A DNA stretch of 10,193 bases from Pseudomonadota bacterium (lineage in GTDB: Bacteria; Pseudomonadota; Gammaproteobacteria; Burkholderiales; Casimicrobiaceae). Under the pieces are notes generated by a model. That model was given only the letters and a program-made list of their open reading frames with translations, ran no database searches and had not been told where the DNA came from. The position numbers and the translations under genes are program-made. Below are positions 1 to 6,269 of this stretch, in pieces. The DNA is taken from the NCBI GenBank assembly GCA_029571495.1, contig JAKPSO010000470.1, positions 1 through 10,193 of the forward strand. The letters are read 5' to 3'. How positions within the stretch are numbered: position 1 is the stretch's first letter; each line of letters starts with the position of its first letter.

Positions 1-2578
1 GGATTTCCTCGCGAATGGCGATCATCGCATCGATGAAGCGATCAATCTCGCCTTTGGGCTCGCTCTCGGTGGGTTCGATCATGAGCGTACCGGCGACCGG
101 GAAGCTGACGGTCGGCGCATGAAAACCGTAGTCCATCAAGCGCTTGGCGACGTCCATGTTGCTGATGCCGCAAAGCTCTTTGATCGGACGTACGTCGACG
201 ATGCACTCATGCGCGACAAAGCCACCATGGCCCGTGTAGAGCACCGGAAAATGTGGCGCGAGCTTTTTCGCGATGTAGTTGGCATTGAGGATCGCCACGG
301 CGGTGGCGGTACGCAAACCATCGCCGCCCATCATGCGGATGTACGCATAAGGAATCGGCAGAATGCTGGCAGAACCAAATGGCGCAGCGCTCACCGGCCC
401 GACCTTGCCGCGGCCCGGCAAGAAGGGCGCGAGCTGCGATTTCACGCCAATCGGACCCACGCCGGGCCCGCCGCCGCCGTGCGGGATGCAGAACGTTTTG
501 TGCAAATTCATGTGGCTCACGTCCGCGCCAATCTCGGCCGGGTAAGTCACGCCCACCTGCGCGTTGAGGTTCGCGCCATCCATGTATACCTGTCCGCCGT
601 GCTGATGCACGATGGCACAAATTTCTTTGATCGCTTCCTCGAACACGCCGTGCGTTGACGGATAGGTAATCATCAGCGCTGCGAGATTGGCCGAATGCTT
701 TTCCGCCGCAGCCCTCAGATCGGCCACGTCCACATTGCCCTGTTCATCGCACTTCGTGACGACCACTTCCATGCCGCACATTTGCGCGCTCGCGGGGTTG
801 GTGCCGTGCGCCGAGGACGGGATCAAACAAATGTTGCGATGCGCCTCACCGCGACTCGCGTGATAACCGCGAATCGCCAGCAAGCCAGCGTACTCGCCCT
901 GCGCGCCGCTATTGGGTTGCAGAGTCACTGCATCAAAGCCTGTGACCTTGCACAGCATGTCTTCAAGGTTGGTGATCATCTCGGTGTAACCCGCAGCTTG
1001 CGCAGCAGGCGCGAACGGATGAATGTTGCCGAACTCGGGCCACGTCACCGGAATCATTTCGGTCGTCGCATTGAGCTTCATCGTGCACGAGCCGAGCGGA
1101 ATCATTGTGCGATCCAGCGCCAAATCTTTGTCTGACAAGCGACGCAGATAGCGCAACATTTCGGTCTCGGAATGATGCGTATTGAACACCGGGTGCGTGA
1201 GTATCGCGCTTGTGCGCCGCAGTGCTTCTGGGATCGCGCTGGTGCTCTCAGTCGTCGCTTTCGCAAGCGTCGATTTCGTTGCGTCTGCGATCACCGTTAG
1301 TGCGGATTCGACATCGGCGTCGGTATGCGTCTCGTCAAACGTAAGCCCAACCGCCCCCATGTCCGCATAGTGCCGGACGTTGAGGCCCATCTTGCGTGCA
1401 ACTTCGACAACCGTCGCGTGTGCCTCGTGCTTGAACGTCACGGTATCGAAAAACTGTGACGCGGTGATCGCAATGTTCATCGCATTGAGACCCGCCGCAA
1501 AGCGCGTAGCGCGCCCATGCACGCGTTCGGCGATTTGCCGCAAGCCGCGTGGCCCGTGATACACCGCGTACATACTTGCCATGACCGCGAGTAGCACTTG
1601 GGCAGTACAAATGTTGCTCGTCGCTTTTTCGCGGCGAATGTGTTGTTCGCGGGTTTGCAGCGTAAGGCGATAAGCGGGCTTGTTTTGCGCGTCAATGGTG
1701 ACACCGACCAAGCGGCCCGGCATGTTGCGTTTATAGGCGTCGCGTGTGGCCATGTACGCCGCGTGCGGACCGCCGTATCCCATCGGTACGCCGAAGCGTT
1801 GCGACGAACCGATCACGATGTCTGCGCCCCATTCGCCCGGCGCTTTCAAAAGCACCAAAGCCAGTGGATCGGCCGCGCAGATGAAGAGCGCGCCTTTCGT
1901 GTGCACAAAATCAGCGTAAGGGCCCATATCGTGAATTTGGCCGCTGGTTGCCGGGTACTGTGCGAGGACAGCGAAGTAGTCGCCCTCCAGCATGAGCTTG
2001 TGCGCCATTCCCACTTTGACCTCTATGCCCAGCGGCTCAGCGCGCGTTTTGAGGCATTCGATGGTTTGTGGATGGCAGTCGCCAGCAACGATGATCGTGT
2101 TGCTGTTGGACTTGGCTTGGCGCTTTGCAAGCGTCATCGCTTCTGCCGCCGCGGTGCCTTCGTCAAGCAACGACGAGTTGGCGATGTCCATGCCCGTAAG
2201 GTCACAGATCATCGTCTGATAGTTCAACAGCGCTTCCAAGCGGCCCTGCGAAATTTCGGGCTGGTACGGCGTGTACGCCGTGTACCACGCCGGATTTTCG
2301 AGAATGTTTCGCAGGATGACCGGCGGCGTCACGGTCCCGACGTAGCCCTGCCCAATGAAGTTCTTGAACACCTGATTCTTGTCGGCAATTTCTCGAAGTT
2401 CCGCCAATGCTTCAACTTCGGATTGCGCAGGTGGCAACGCGAGCGGTTGGCTTCCGACAATGTTTTGTGGAACGACTTTCGTGAGCAGATCTTCGAGCGA
2501 GCTTGCGCCAACCTGCGCGAGCATCTCCATTTGCTCTTCACGATTGGGACCGATGTGGCGGGGCAGGAAATCAGACAT
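1..2578 (-). CDS. gcvP: Glycine dehydrogenase (decarboxylating), P-protein; 3' end beyond window
   Basis: P-protein of the glycine cleavage system. It uses pyridoxal phosphate to decarboxylate glycine and passes the aminomethyl group to the lipoyl arm of GcvH in the cytoplasm. The reading frame is open on the minus strand from ATG at 2578 to the window edge, giving 859 residues. The family is about 950-965 long, so roughly 100 C-terminal residues lie outside. The N-terminus MSDFLPRHIGP is typical. PLGSCTMKLNA is at about 494-504 and STHGVF at 641-646. The PLP lysine is K694 in HMNLHKTF, followed by the glycine-rich GGGGPGVGPIG. SFPVAGTLMIEPTESE near the edge is in the same frame, so no frameshift is seen. 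The start has only a weak AGAAG ribosome site. It is the last visible gene of the gcv operon, 61 nt after the acetyltransferase gene, where the usual neighbour would be gcvH. Confidence 0.97.
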   Translation of the reverse strand, partial: MSDFLPRHIGPNREEQMEMLAQVGASSLEDLLTKVVPQNIVGSQPLALPPAQSEVEALAELREIADKNQVFKNFIGQGYVGTVTPPVILRNILENPAWYTAYTPYQPEISQGRLEALLNYQTMICDLTGMDIANSSLLDEGTAAAEAMTLAKRQAKSNSNTIIVAGDCHPQTIECLKTRAEPLGIEVKVGMAHKLMLEGDYFAVLAQYPATSGQIHDMGPYADFVHTKGALFICAADPLALVLLKAPGEWGADIVIGSSQRFGVPMGYGGPHAAYMATRDAYKRNMPGRLVGVTIDAQNKPAYRLTLQTREQHIRREKATSNICTAQVLLAVMASMYAVYHGPRGLRQIAERVHGRATRFAAGLNAMNIAITASQFFDTVTFKHEAHATVVEVARKMGLNVRHYADMGAVGLTFDETHTDADVESALTVIADATKSTLAKATTESTSAIPEALRRTSAILTHPVFNTHHSETEMLRYLRRLSDKDLALDRTMIPLGSCTMKLNATTEMIPVTWPEFGNIHPFAPAAQAAGYTEMITNLEDMLCKVTGFDAVTLQPNSGAQGEYAGLLAIRGYHASRGEAHRNICLIPSSAHGTNPASAQMCGMEVVVTKCDEQGNVDVADLRAAAEKHSANLAALMITYPSTHGVFEEAIKEICAIVHQHGGQVYMDGANLNAQVGVTYPAEIGADVSHMNLHKTFCIPHGGGGPGVGPIGVKSQLAPFLPGRGKVGPVSAAPFGSASILPIPYAYIRMMGGDGLRTATAVAILNANYIAKKLAPHFPVLYTGHGGFVAHECIVDVRPIKELCGISNMDVAKRLMDYGFHAPTVSFPVAGTLMIEPTESEPKGEIDRFIDAMIAIREEI

Positions 2579-2600
2579 AGTTTCTTCTCGTGCCGTTAAT

Positions 2601-2624
2601 GGTTCGACAGGCTCACCACGAACG
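2601..2624. repeat. Short dispersed palindromic repeat between GNAT gene and gcvP
   Basis: The arms GTTCG (2602-2606) and CGAAC (2619-2623) enclose a smaller GG/CC pairing. Read on the minus strand, the core is CGTTCGTGGTGAGCCTGTCG. From memory, this core matches a palindromic intergenic repeat found in many proteobacterial genomes. It fills much of the 61-nt gap (2579-2639) between the acetyltransferase stop and the gcvP start. Copy number in this genome cannot be judged from one window. Confidence 0.6.
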
Positions 2625-2639
2625 GGAACAGGTTGGGGG

Positions 2640-3083
2640 CTAGAGAATTTTTCGGTATTGCAAGAAGCCGCTGCGATCAGCGACATCGTTGTAGAGCACC
2701 ATCGCTGTGGCGTTTGTCTCGTGTGTGAGCCAGTGCACGCGACTTGCGCCTTCGAGCTTGGCGGCGGCGTACACCGCCTCAATCAACGCGCGACCTACGC
2801 CCTTGCCTCGCGCTTCGGGGACCGTGAACAAATCTTGCAGGTAACAGTACGGCCCAGCCGTCCACGTTGACCGGTGGAAGATATAGTGCACGATGCCCAA
2901 CAGCTTTTCGCCTTCAAACGCCCCGAGCACGTGCATCGGCTCGGCTGCATTGTGAAAGCGCTGCCACGTGAGATCCGTGACCTCCGGCGCGATGTTGGCT
3001 TTGTAGAAGGTAAGGTAGCCTTTCCACAGCGGCTCCCACGCGTCGCGATCGGCGGGAGTGAGGGGGCGGATAAGAATGGTCAT
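2640..3083 (-). CDS. GNAT-family N-acetyltransferase inside the gcv operon
   Basis: A 147-residue single-domain GNAT protein that should transfer an acetyl group from acetyl-CoA to an amine; the substrate is unknown. Motif A, the acetyl-CoA pyrophosphate loop, is clear at about 82-101 (LQDLFTVPEARGKGVGRALI, with R-G-K-G-V-G). A typical C-terminal part follows (WLTHETNATAMVLYNDVADRSGF, about 118-140), with the tyrosine that often acts as general acid at Y131. The conserved FHRSTWTAGPYCYLQDLF block marks a common proteobacterial GNAT subgroup. There is no signal peptide or membrane segment, so it is cytoplasmic. The ATG at 3083 has no good Shine-Dalgarno sequence. The gene lies on the operon strand between gcvH and gcvP, with a REP pair upstream and another palindromic repeat downstream, so it is probably cotranscribed and under the glycine riboswitch. 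A role in glycine metabolism is not shown; it may simply be an inserted gene. Confidence 0.93.
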   Translation of the reverse strand: MTILIRPLTPADRDAWEPLWKGYLTFYKANIAPEVTDLTWQRFHNAAEPMHVLGAFEGEKLLGIVHYIFHRSTWTAGPYCYLQDLFTVPEARGKGVGRALIEAVYAAAKLEGASRVHWLTHETNATAMVLYNDVADRSGFLQYRKIL

Positions 3084-3099
3084 GGTTCGCGGTTTTGTA

Positions 3100-3183
3100 T
3101 GTGGGAGCGGGCTTGCCCGCGATAGCTTCGGAACACACGAGTCACCTCAGCTGAGGCCTATCGCGGGCAAGCCCGCTCCCACA
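3100..3183. repeat. REP pair (REPIN-like): two inverted 26-bp REP copies
   Basis: Two perfectly inverted 26-bp copies lie at 3100-3125 and 3158-3183, separated by 32 bp. Each begins TGTGGGAGCGGGCTTGCCCG and contains its own hairpin GCGGGC-TT-GCCCGC (left copy 3107-3120), preceded by the GTGG head typical of REP elements. The spacer contains a further 12-bp palindrome, CCTCAGCTGAGG (3145-3156). The sequence closely resembles REPs known from Pseudomonas and other proteobacteria, which are mobilised by RAYT transposases; no RAYT gene is in the window. It fills the gap between gcvH and the acetyltransferase gene. Transcribed, it would form a very stable stem that could protect the upstream gcvT-gcvH message or reduce downstream expression. 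Confidence 0.92.
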
Positions 3184-3195
3184 GTGGAGTTGGCG

Positions 3196-3561
3196 CTAGG
3201 CAATCATCGCCTTGTACGCCGCTTCGTCTTGCAACGCGGCGACTGCGCCGACGTTGGCGACCTTGATCTTGAAGAACCAACCCGCGCCTTCGGGATCGGT
3301 ATTCACGAGCGAAGGATCGGCGACTACAGCGTCGTTAATTTCCACGACTTCGCCTTCAACGGGCGCTTTGACTTCGGCCGCGGCTTTGACGGATTCGATG
3401 ATCGCGGCGTCCTCTTTCGCGGTGAGTTTGCGGCCGACCTTGGGTTGCTCAACGTACACAAGATCGCCCAACTTGTCTTGTGCGAAGTGCGTGATGCCAA
3501 CGGTGCCAATGTCGCCGTCCATCTTGATGTATTCGTGGTCTTCGGTGTAGCGAGTGGTCAT
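3196..3561 (-). CDS. gcvH: Glycine cleavage system H protein
   Basis: Lipoyl carrier of the glycine cleavage system. It shuttles the aminomethyl group from GcvP to GcvT and is then reoxidised by lipoamide dehydrogenase. The protein has 121 residues, close to the usual 125-130. The lipoylation site is K59 in AIIESVKAAAEV, followed by the APVEGEVVEIN hairpin. The N-terminus RYTEDHEYIKMDGDIGTVGIT and the end GWFFKIKV are standard. I chose the ATG at 3561 because AAGGA lies 5 nt upstream (3571-3567) and homology begins there. A longer in-frame start at 3609 would add 16 unrelated residues. It lies 77 nt after gcvT. In many bacteria gcvP follows directly, but here a REP pair and an acetyltransferase gene come first. 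Confidence 0.97.
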   Translation of the reverse strand: MTTRYTEDHEYIKMDGDIGTVGITHFAQDKLGDLVYVEQPKVGRKLTAKEDAAIIESVKAAAEVKAPVEGEVVEINDAVVADPSLVNTDPEGAGWFFKIKVANVGAVAALQDEAAYKAMIA

Positions 3562-3612
3562 GGTCTTCCTTGAGAAAGTCAAAAGTAAGTAGCGAGCAAG
3601 GTTCTGCAATCA

Positions 3613-3638
3613 GTAGCGGCGCATTTGCTGGGCGCTAC
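3613..3638 (-). other. Weak hairpin in the gcvT-gcvH gap
   Basis: The 77-nt gap between gcvT and gcvH contains GTAGCG (3613-3618) and CGCTAC (3633-3638), a 6-bp stem with a 14-nt loop directly after the gcvT stop. No T-run follows on the minus strand, so it is not a terminator. It may be chance or a minor mRNA-processing structure. Confidence 0.25.
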
Positions 3639-4769
3639 TCACCGCTTGTATCCGTGTGGCGCAAACGGCATCGCCACCACCGTAACTGGCGTGGGCGATC
3701 CGCGAAGCATCGCGTTCATCTTGGTGCCGGGCGCGGCGTGTGCGGCGTCGACGTACGCAATGATGACCGGCCCGTTCACCGTGGGGCCAAAGCCGCCGCT
3801 GGTCACGACACCAATCTTTGCGCCACCGGCATCATTCAATTCAACGCCCTCGCGAATTGGCGCTCGGCCGTCGGGTTTCAAGCCGACGCGTTTGCGCTTA
3901 ACGTTGGTCGGATTGTCGAGCTGGCCGAGGATCACATTCGCGCCGGGGAAGCCGCCTGCGCGGTCGCCGCCGGTGCGACGCACCTTTTGCATCGCCCAGT
4001 TGAGCGAGGCTTCGACGGGCGTGGTGGTTGTATCTAGGTCGTGACCATACAGGCACAGGCCCGCTTCGAGGCGCAGCGAATCGCGCGCGCCAAGACCGAT
4101 GGGCTGTACGTTCGGCTGCGCCAGCAGCGCCTTTGCCAGCGCCTCGCACTGTGCCGCGGGAACGCTAATTTCAAAACCGTCTTCACCGGTGTAGCCGGTG
4201 CGCGTTACGAGGCAATCGATGCCCGCAAGCTTCACGCGACCGCCCGCCATAAAGACCGCCGGAATCTCACCGACAGCGACGCCTGCGAGCGCTGCCTCTG
4301 CGCCCGGCCCTTGCAGCGCGAGGAGCGCCAAGTCGTCACGTACGCGAACGTCGCAACGATTGCCGATTTTGTTTTTCAGATGCGCGATGTCTTGCGCTTT
4401 GCACGCGGCGTTCACCACGACGTGCAAGTAGCTTCCTGTGTTGAAAATCATCAGATCATCAAGGATGCCGCCGGCGTCGTTAGTGAAAAGCGCGTAGCGT
4501 TGTTTACCCGGTGCGATGCCGATCACGTCAACGGGAACAAGCGTTTCGAGTGCCGCTGCTGCATCAGGCCCATGCAGCTCAACCTGCCCCATGTGCGACA
4601 CATCAAACAAACCCGCGTGCGTACGGGTGTGCAAGTGCTCTTTCAACACGCCAAGCGGATACTGCACCGGCATTTCATAGCCAGCAAACGGCACCATGCG
4701 CGCGCCAAGGCTCACATGCAGGTCGTATAGCGGGGTGCGGGAAAGGGATTCTGTGGCGGACTCAGACAT
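3639..4769 (-). CDS. gcvT: Aminomethyltransferase, glycine cleavage T protein
   Basis: T-protein releases ammonia from the aminomethyl-lipoyl arm of GcvH and moves the one-carbon unit to tetrahydrofolate, giving 5,10-methylene-THF. From the ATG at 4769 it has 376 residues, near the family norm of about 365. Family blocks in order are TPLYDLHVSLGARMVPFAGYEMP, AGLFDVSHMGQ, GGILDDLMIF (aspartates of the catalytic region), TGYTGEDGFEI, GLGARDSLRLEAGLCLYGHDLD (folate site), and the C-terminal barrel ending in PFAPHGYKR. An in-frame ATG at 4787 would add six residues. I prefer 4769 because the extra residues are not family-like, and because 4787 sits in the loop of a hairpin with no ribosome site before it. 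The 4769 ribosome site is also poor (GGAG, 12 nt away), so the start is not settled. It is the first gene of the riboswitch-led operon. Confidence 0.96.
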   Translation of the reverse strand: MSESATESLSRTPLYDLHVSLGARMVPFAGYEMPVQYPLGVLKEHLHTRTHAGLFDVSHMGQVELHGPDAAAALETLVPVDVIGIAPGKQRYALFTNDAGGILDDLMIFNTGSYLHVVVNAACKAQDIAHLKNKIGNRCDVRVRDDLALLALQGPGAEAALAGVAVGEIPAVFMAGGRVKLAGIDCLVTRTGYTGEDGFEISVPAAQCEALAKALLAQPNVQPIGLGARDSLRLEAGLCLYGHDLDTTTTPVEASLNWAMQKVRRTGGDRAGGFPGANVILGQLDNPTNVKRKRVGLKPDGRAPIREGVELNDAGGAKIGVVTSGGFGPTVNGPVIIAYVDAAHAAPGTKMNAMLRGSPTPVTVVAMPFAPHGYKR

Positions 4770-4771
4770 AT

Positions 4772-4807
4772 CGGGACGTGGCTCCATTGAGGAAGTATTA
4801 CGTCCCG
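4772..4807 (-). promoter_or_regulatory. Hairpin at the gcvT translation start, possible riboswitch expression platform
   Basis: On the minus strand, CGGGACGT (4807-4800) and ACGTCCCG (4779-4772) form a perfect 8-bp stem around a 20-nt loop. The loop holds a GGAG motif (4785-4782) and the alternative ATG at 4787. The stem starts one base after the 3' strand of the riboswitch's second P1 helix and ends two bases before the ATG at 4769. No T-run follows, so control of translation initiation fits better than transcription termination. The pairing is visible in the sequence; the regulatory role is inferred. Confidence 0.5.
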
Positions 4808-4808
4808 G

Positions 4809-5005
4809 ATCTGTCCTTTGTGCCTGAGAGATTCAACCCGAGCGCGGCTCGGTGTTTTGCCCCTTCGGCGGAGGCTCTCGCCGACTTACGGTCGACTGCC
4901 TCGCTCTCCAGATTTTCATTCGGTATCAGTATCGGCACCTGAGCGATCTTCCGGGGATTACGCCTACGGTAGCGGCGTCCTTGCGGCGCTGCTTCTCCTG
5001 AAACC
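4809..5005 (-). promoter_or_regulatory. Tandem glycine riboswitch
   Basis: Two glycine aptamers in series lie upstream of gcvT on the minus strand. Aptamer 1 (5005-4922) closes with P1 GGTTTCAG/CTGATACC (one mismatch) and contains GGAGAAGC, CCGTAGGCGTAA and CGCTCAGG. Aptamer 2 (4913-4809) closes with ATCTG/CAGAT and has the textbook motifs CTGGAGAG, CGCCGAAGGGGCAA and CTCTCAGGCACAAAGGACAG. Its variable arm is a CCGAGC/GCTCGG hairpin. The linker between aptamers is only 8 nt. In this RNA class, glycine binding normally turns on gcv expression. No intrinsic terminator follows, which suggests translational control through the hairpin at 4807-4772. It sits just downstream of the stop codon of the TRAP binding-protein gene. 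Confidence 0.95.
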
Positions 5006-5033
5006 AGCCGTAATCTTACTATCCCTTGTCACG

Positions 5034-5063
5034 AATTTAGCCTTCGCCGCGCCAGTTTGCCAA
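5034..5063 (-). promoter_or_regulatory. Candidate sigma-70 promoter for the gcv operon
   Basis: On the minus strand, TTGGCA (5063-5058) and TAAATT (5039-5034) are 18 nt apart and would place the transcript start near 5027, just ahead of aptamer 1. This promoter would overlap the last codons of the TRAP gene. A second -10-like sequence, TAAGAT (5018-5013), would start the RNA almost exactly at the aptamer but has no matching -35. Both are weak matches, found because a promoter must lie near here unless the operon is read through from upstream. Confidence 0.3.
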
Positions 5064-6143
5064 AAAGTTTGTCATCGCCGCTTCGGCCGTTTTGTGCCAT
5101 TCGTTGATTTCTGAGCGATAGCGCTTCCACGGCTCGTAAATCTTCTTGAATGCGGGGTTCGTCGCGGCCTCGGCGTCGTAGATTGCGAAAGCGGCGCGAT
5201 ACGCGGCGATCATGAAGTTATTCGGGAACAGTTGCACGCGCGTACCGCTGCCGATCATGCGCTTGTAAACCGCCGGATTGCGCGTGTCGTAGGCCGCCAT
5301 CATCCACTGGTTCACCCAGCCGGTGGCCACGCTGATCGCCTCTTTGTACGGCGTCGGCAGGGCCTCGTACGCGGCCTTGTTGACGTACAGACTCAGCGCG
5401 GCCGAGGGCTCCCACCACGCGGGGTAATAGTAGAAACGAGCCACCGACGGCAGACCCAGCTTTTCGTCGTCGTACGGGCCGACCCATTCGCCCGCGTCGA
5501 TTTTTTTGTCGCGCAGCGCGGCCGCAATTTCGCCGCCAGGCATGCTCACGGGCTCTGCGCCAAGCCTCTTCCAAATCTCCGCGCCGAAGCCGGGGATGCG
5601 AATCTTTAGCCCCTTCACGTCGTCAACGCTGCGAATTTCCTTGTTGTACCAACCGCCCATTTGCGCACCGGTGTTGCCCATCGGAAAGTTCACCATGTTG
5701 TACTGCGCGAACAAGCCGCGCAGCAGCTCCAAGCCGCCGCCGGTGTAGACCCAAGCGTTGTGTTGGCGTTGGTTCATTCCGAACGGAAGCGTTGTGTCGA
5801 ACGCGAGCGCCTTGTTGATGTTCGGAAAGTAATAGCCCGCCGTGTGCGTGCACTCGACGACGCCTTTTTGCACGGCCTCAAACGCACCGAGCGCAGGAAC
5901 GATTTCGCCGGGACCGGCCACGGTGATCTTGAAGCGCCCGCCCGTGATTGCGTCCATGATGCGCGCGAACTGCTCCGCGCCACCGTAGATCGTGTCGAGC
6001 GATTTCGGAAAACTCGACGTGAGCCGCCAGTTCACGGCGGGGAGGTTTTGCGCCTCCGCGTTGCTTGTCGCAAATGCTGCGAGGGTGGCGGCGCTTAGTG
6101 CGCCCGCGGCGCCCGCACCAGAGAGAAATTCGCGTCGTTCCAT
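5037..6143 (-). CDS. TRAP transporter substrate-binding protein, TakP-like (2-oxoacid type)
   Basis: Periplasmic binding protein of a tripartite ATP-independent (TRAP) transporter; 368 residues. The N-terminus has a twin-arginine motif (R3-R4 in RREFLSG), an Ala/Gly-rich hydrophobic stretch and a likely cleavage after A31 (AEA), so Tat export is predicted. The mature part closely follows the Rhodobacter TakP pattern: WRLTSSFPKSLDTIYGGAEQF, GNTGAQMGGWYNKEI (Q161), LKIRIPGF (R182, expected carboxylate contact), AGEWVGPYDDEKLG (E219-W220), YYYPAWWEP (W243-W244-E245) and NPAFKKIYEPWKRYRSE. That class binds 2-oxoacids with sodium; the exact ligand here is not known. AAGGA lies 5 nt before the ATG (6153-6149). 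No membrane subunits flank it, since the next genes are gcv and a divergent DUF1993 gene, so it must pair with subunits encoded elsewhere. No terminator is visible between its stop and the riboswitch. Confidence 0.93.
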   Translation of the reverse strand: MERREFLSGAGAAGALSAATLAAFATSNAEAQNLPAVNWRLTSSFPKSLDTIYGGAEQFARIMDAITGGRFKITVAGPGEIVPALGAFEAVQKGVVECTHTAGYYFPNINKALAFDTTLPFGMNQRQHNAWVYTGGGLELLRGLFAQYNMVNFPMGNTGAQMGGWYNKEIRSVDDVKGLKIRIPGFGAEIWKRLGAEPVSMPGGEIAAALRDKKIDAGEWVGPYDDEKLGLPSVARFYYYPAWWEPSAALSLYVNKAAYEALPTPYKEAISVATGWVNQWMMAAYDTRNPAVYKRMIGSGTRVQLFPNNFMIAAYRAAFAIYDAEAATNPAFKKIYEPWKRYRSEINEWHKTAEAAMTNFLANWRGEG

Positions 6144-6213
6144 GCTCTTCCTTGTTGATTTTTACGGAACGGCGCGACGCGTTTGATATGAAATGCTGCG
6201 CACACGATGCGCC

Positions 6214-6219
6214 TACAAT
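6214..6219 (+). promoter_or_regulatory. Candidate -10 box for the DUF1993 gene
   Basis: TACAAT matches the sigma-70 -10 consensus at five of six bases and lies 50 nt before the TTG start, in the 126-nt divergent gap with the TRAP gene. No good -35 is found at normal spacing; TTGATA at 6183-6188 is too far away. A small inverted repeat, GCGCA/TGCGC (6198-6212), lies immediately upstream and could be a protein site or chance. Confidence 0.35.
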
Positions 6220-6256
6220 CGGCTCAAACTGTTTTGTCGGCCCCGCTGTTTCGCGC

Positions 6257-6262
6257 AAAGGA
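6257..6262 (+). promoter_or_regulatory. Ribosome binding site that points to a TTG start for the DUF1993 gene
   Basis: AAAGGA is followed by 7 nt and then TTG at 6270, which is ideal spacing. The next in-frame ATG (6282) would be 19 nt away, too far for this site. The upstream ATG at 6207 lies before it and adds 21 residues unlike the family. Confidence 0.7.
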
Positions 6263-6269
6263 AATTATT

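Noticed and set aside
1598..2599. 333-residue plus-strand open frame
   Set aside because: It lies opposite gcvP, whose minus-strand frame is conserved throughout. The plus-strand translation is Arg/His-rich with no domain, and is a by-product of GC-rich coding.
3100..3183. REP pair as a CRISPR repeat or an intrinsic terminator
   Set aside because: There are only two inverted copies with no regular spacers, and no T-run follows the stem on either strand.
2914..3573. Open frames running through the REP pair, giving peptides such as IAGKPAPT
   Set aside because: These peptides are typical translations of REP sequence and do not indicate genes.
3562..3609. Upstream extension of gcvH to an ATG at 3609
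   Set aside because: The 16 extra residues are not family-like, and the ATG at 3561 has a well-placed ribosome site.
4041..4942. Plus-strand open frames across gcvT and its leader
   Set aside because: They are antisense to the T-protein and to the riboswitch, and the conserved elements are all on the minus strand.
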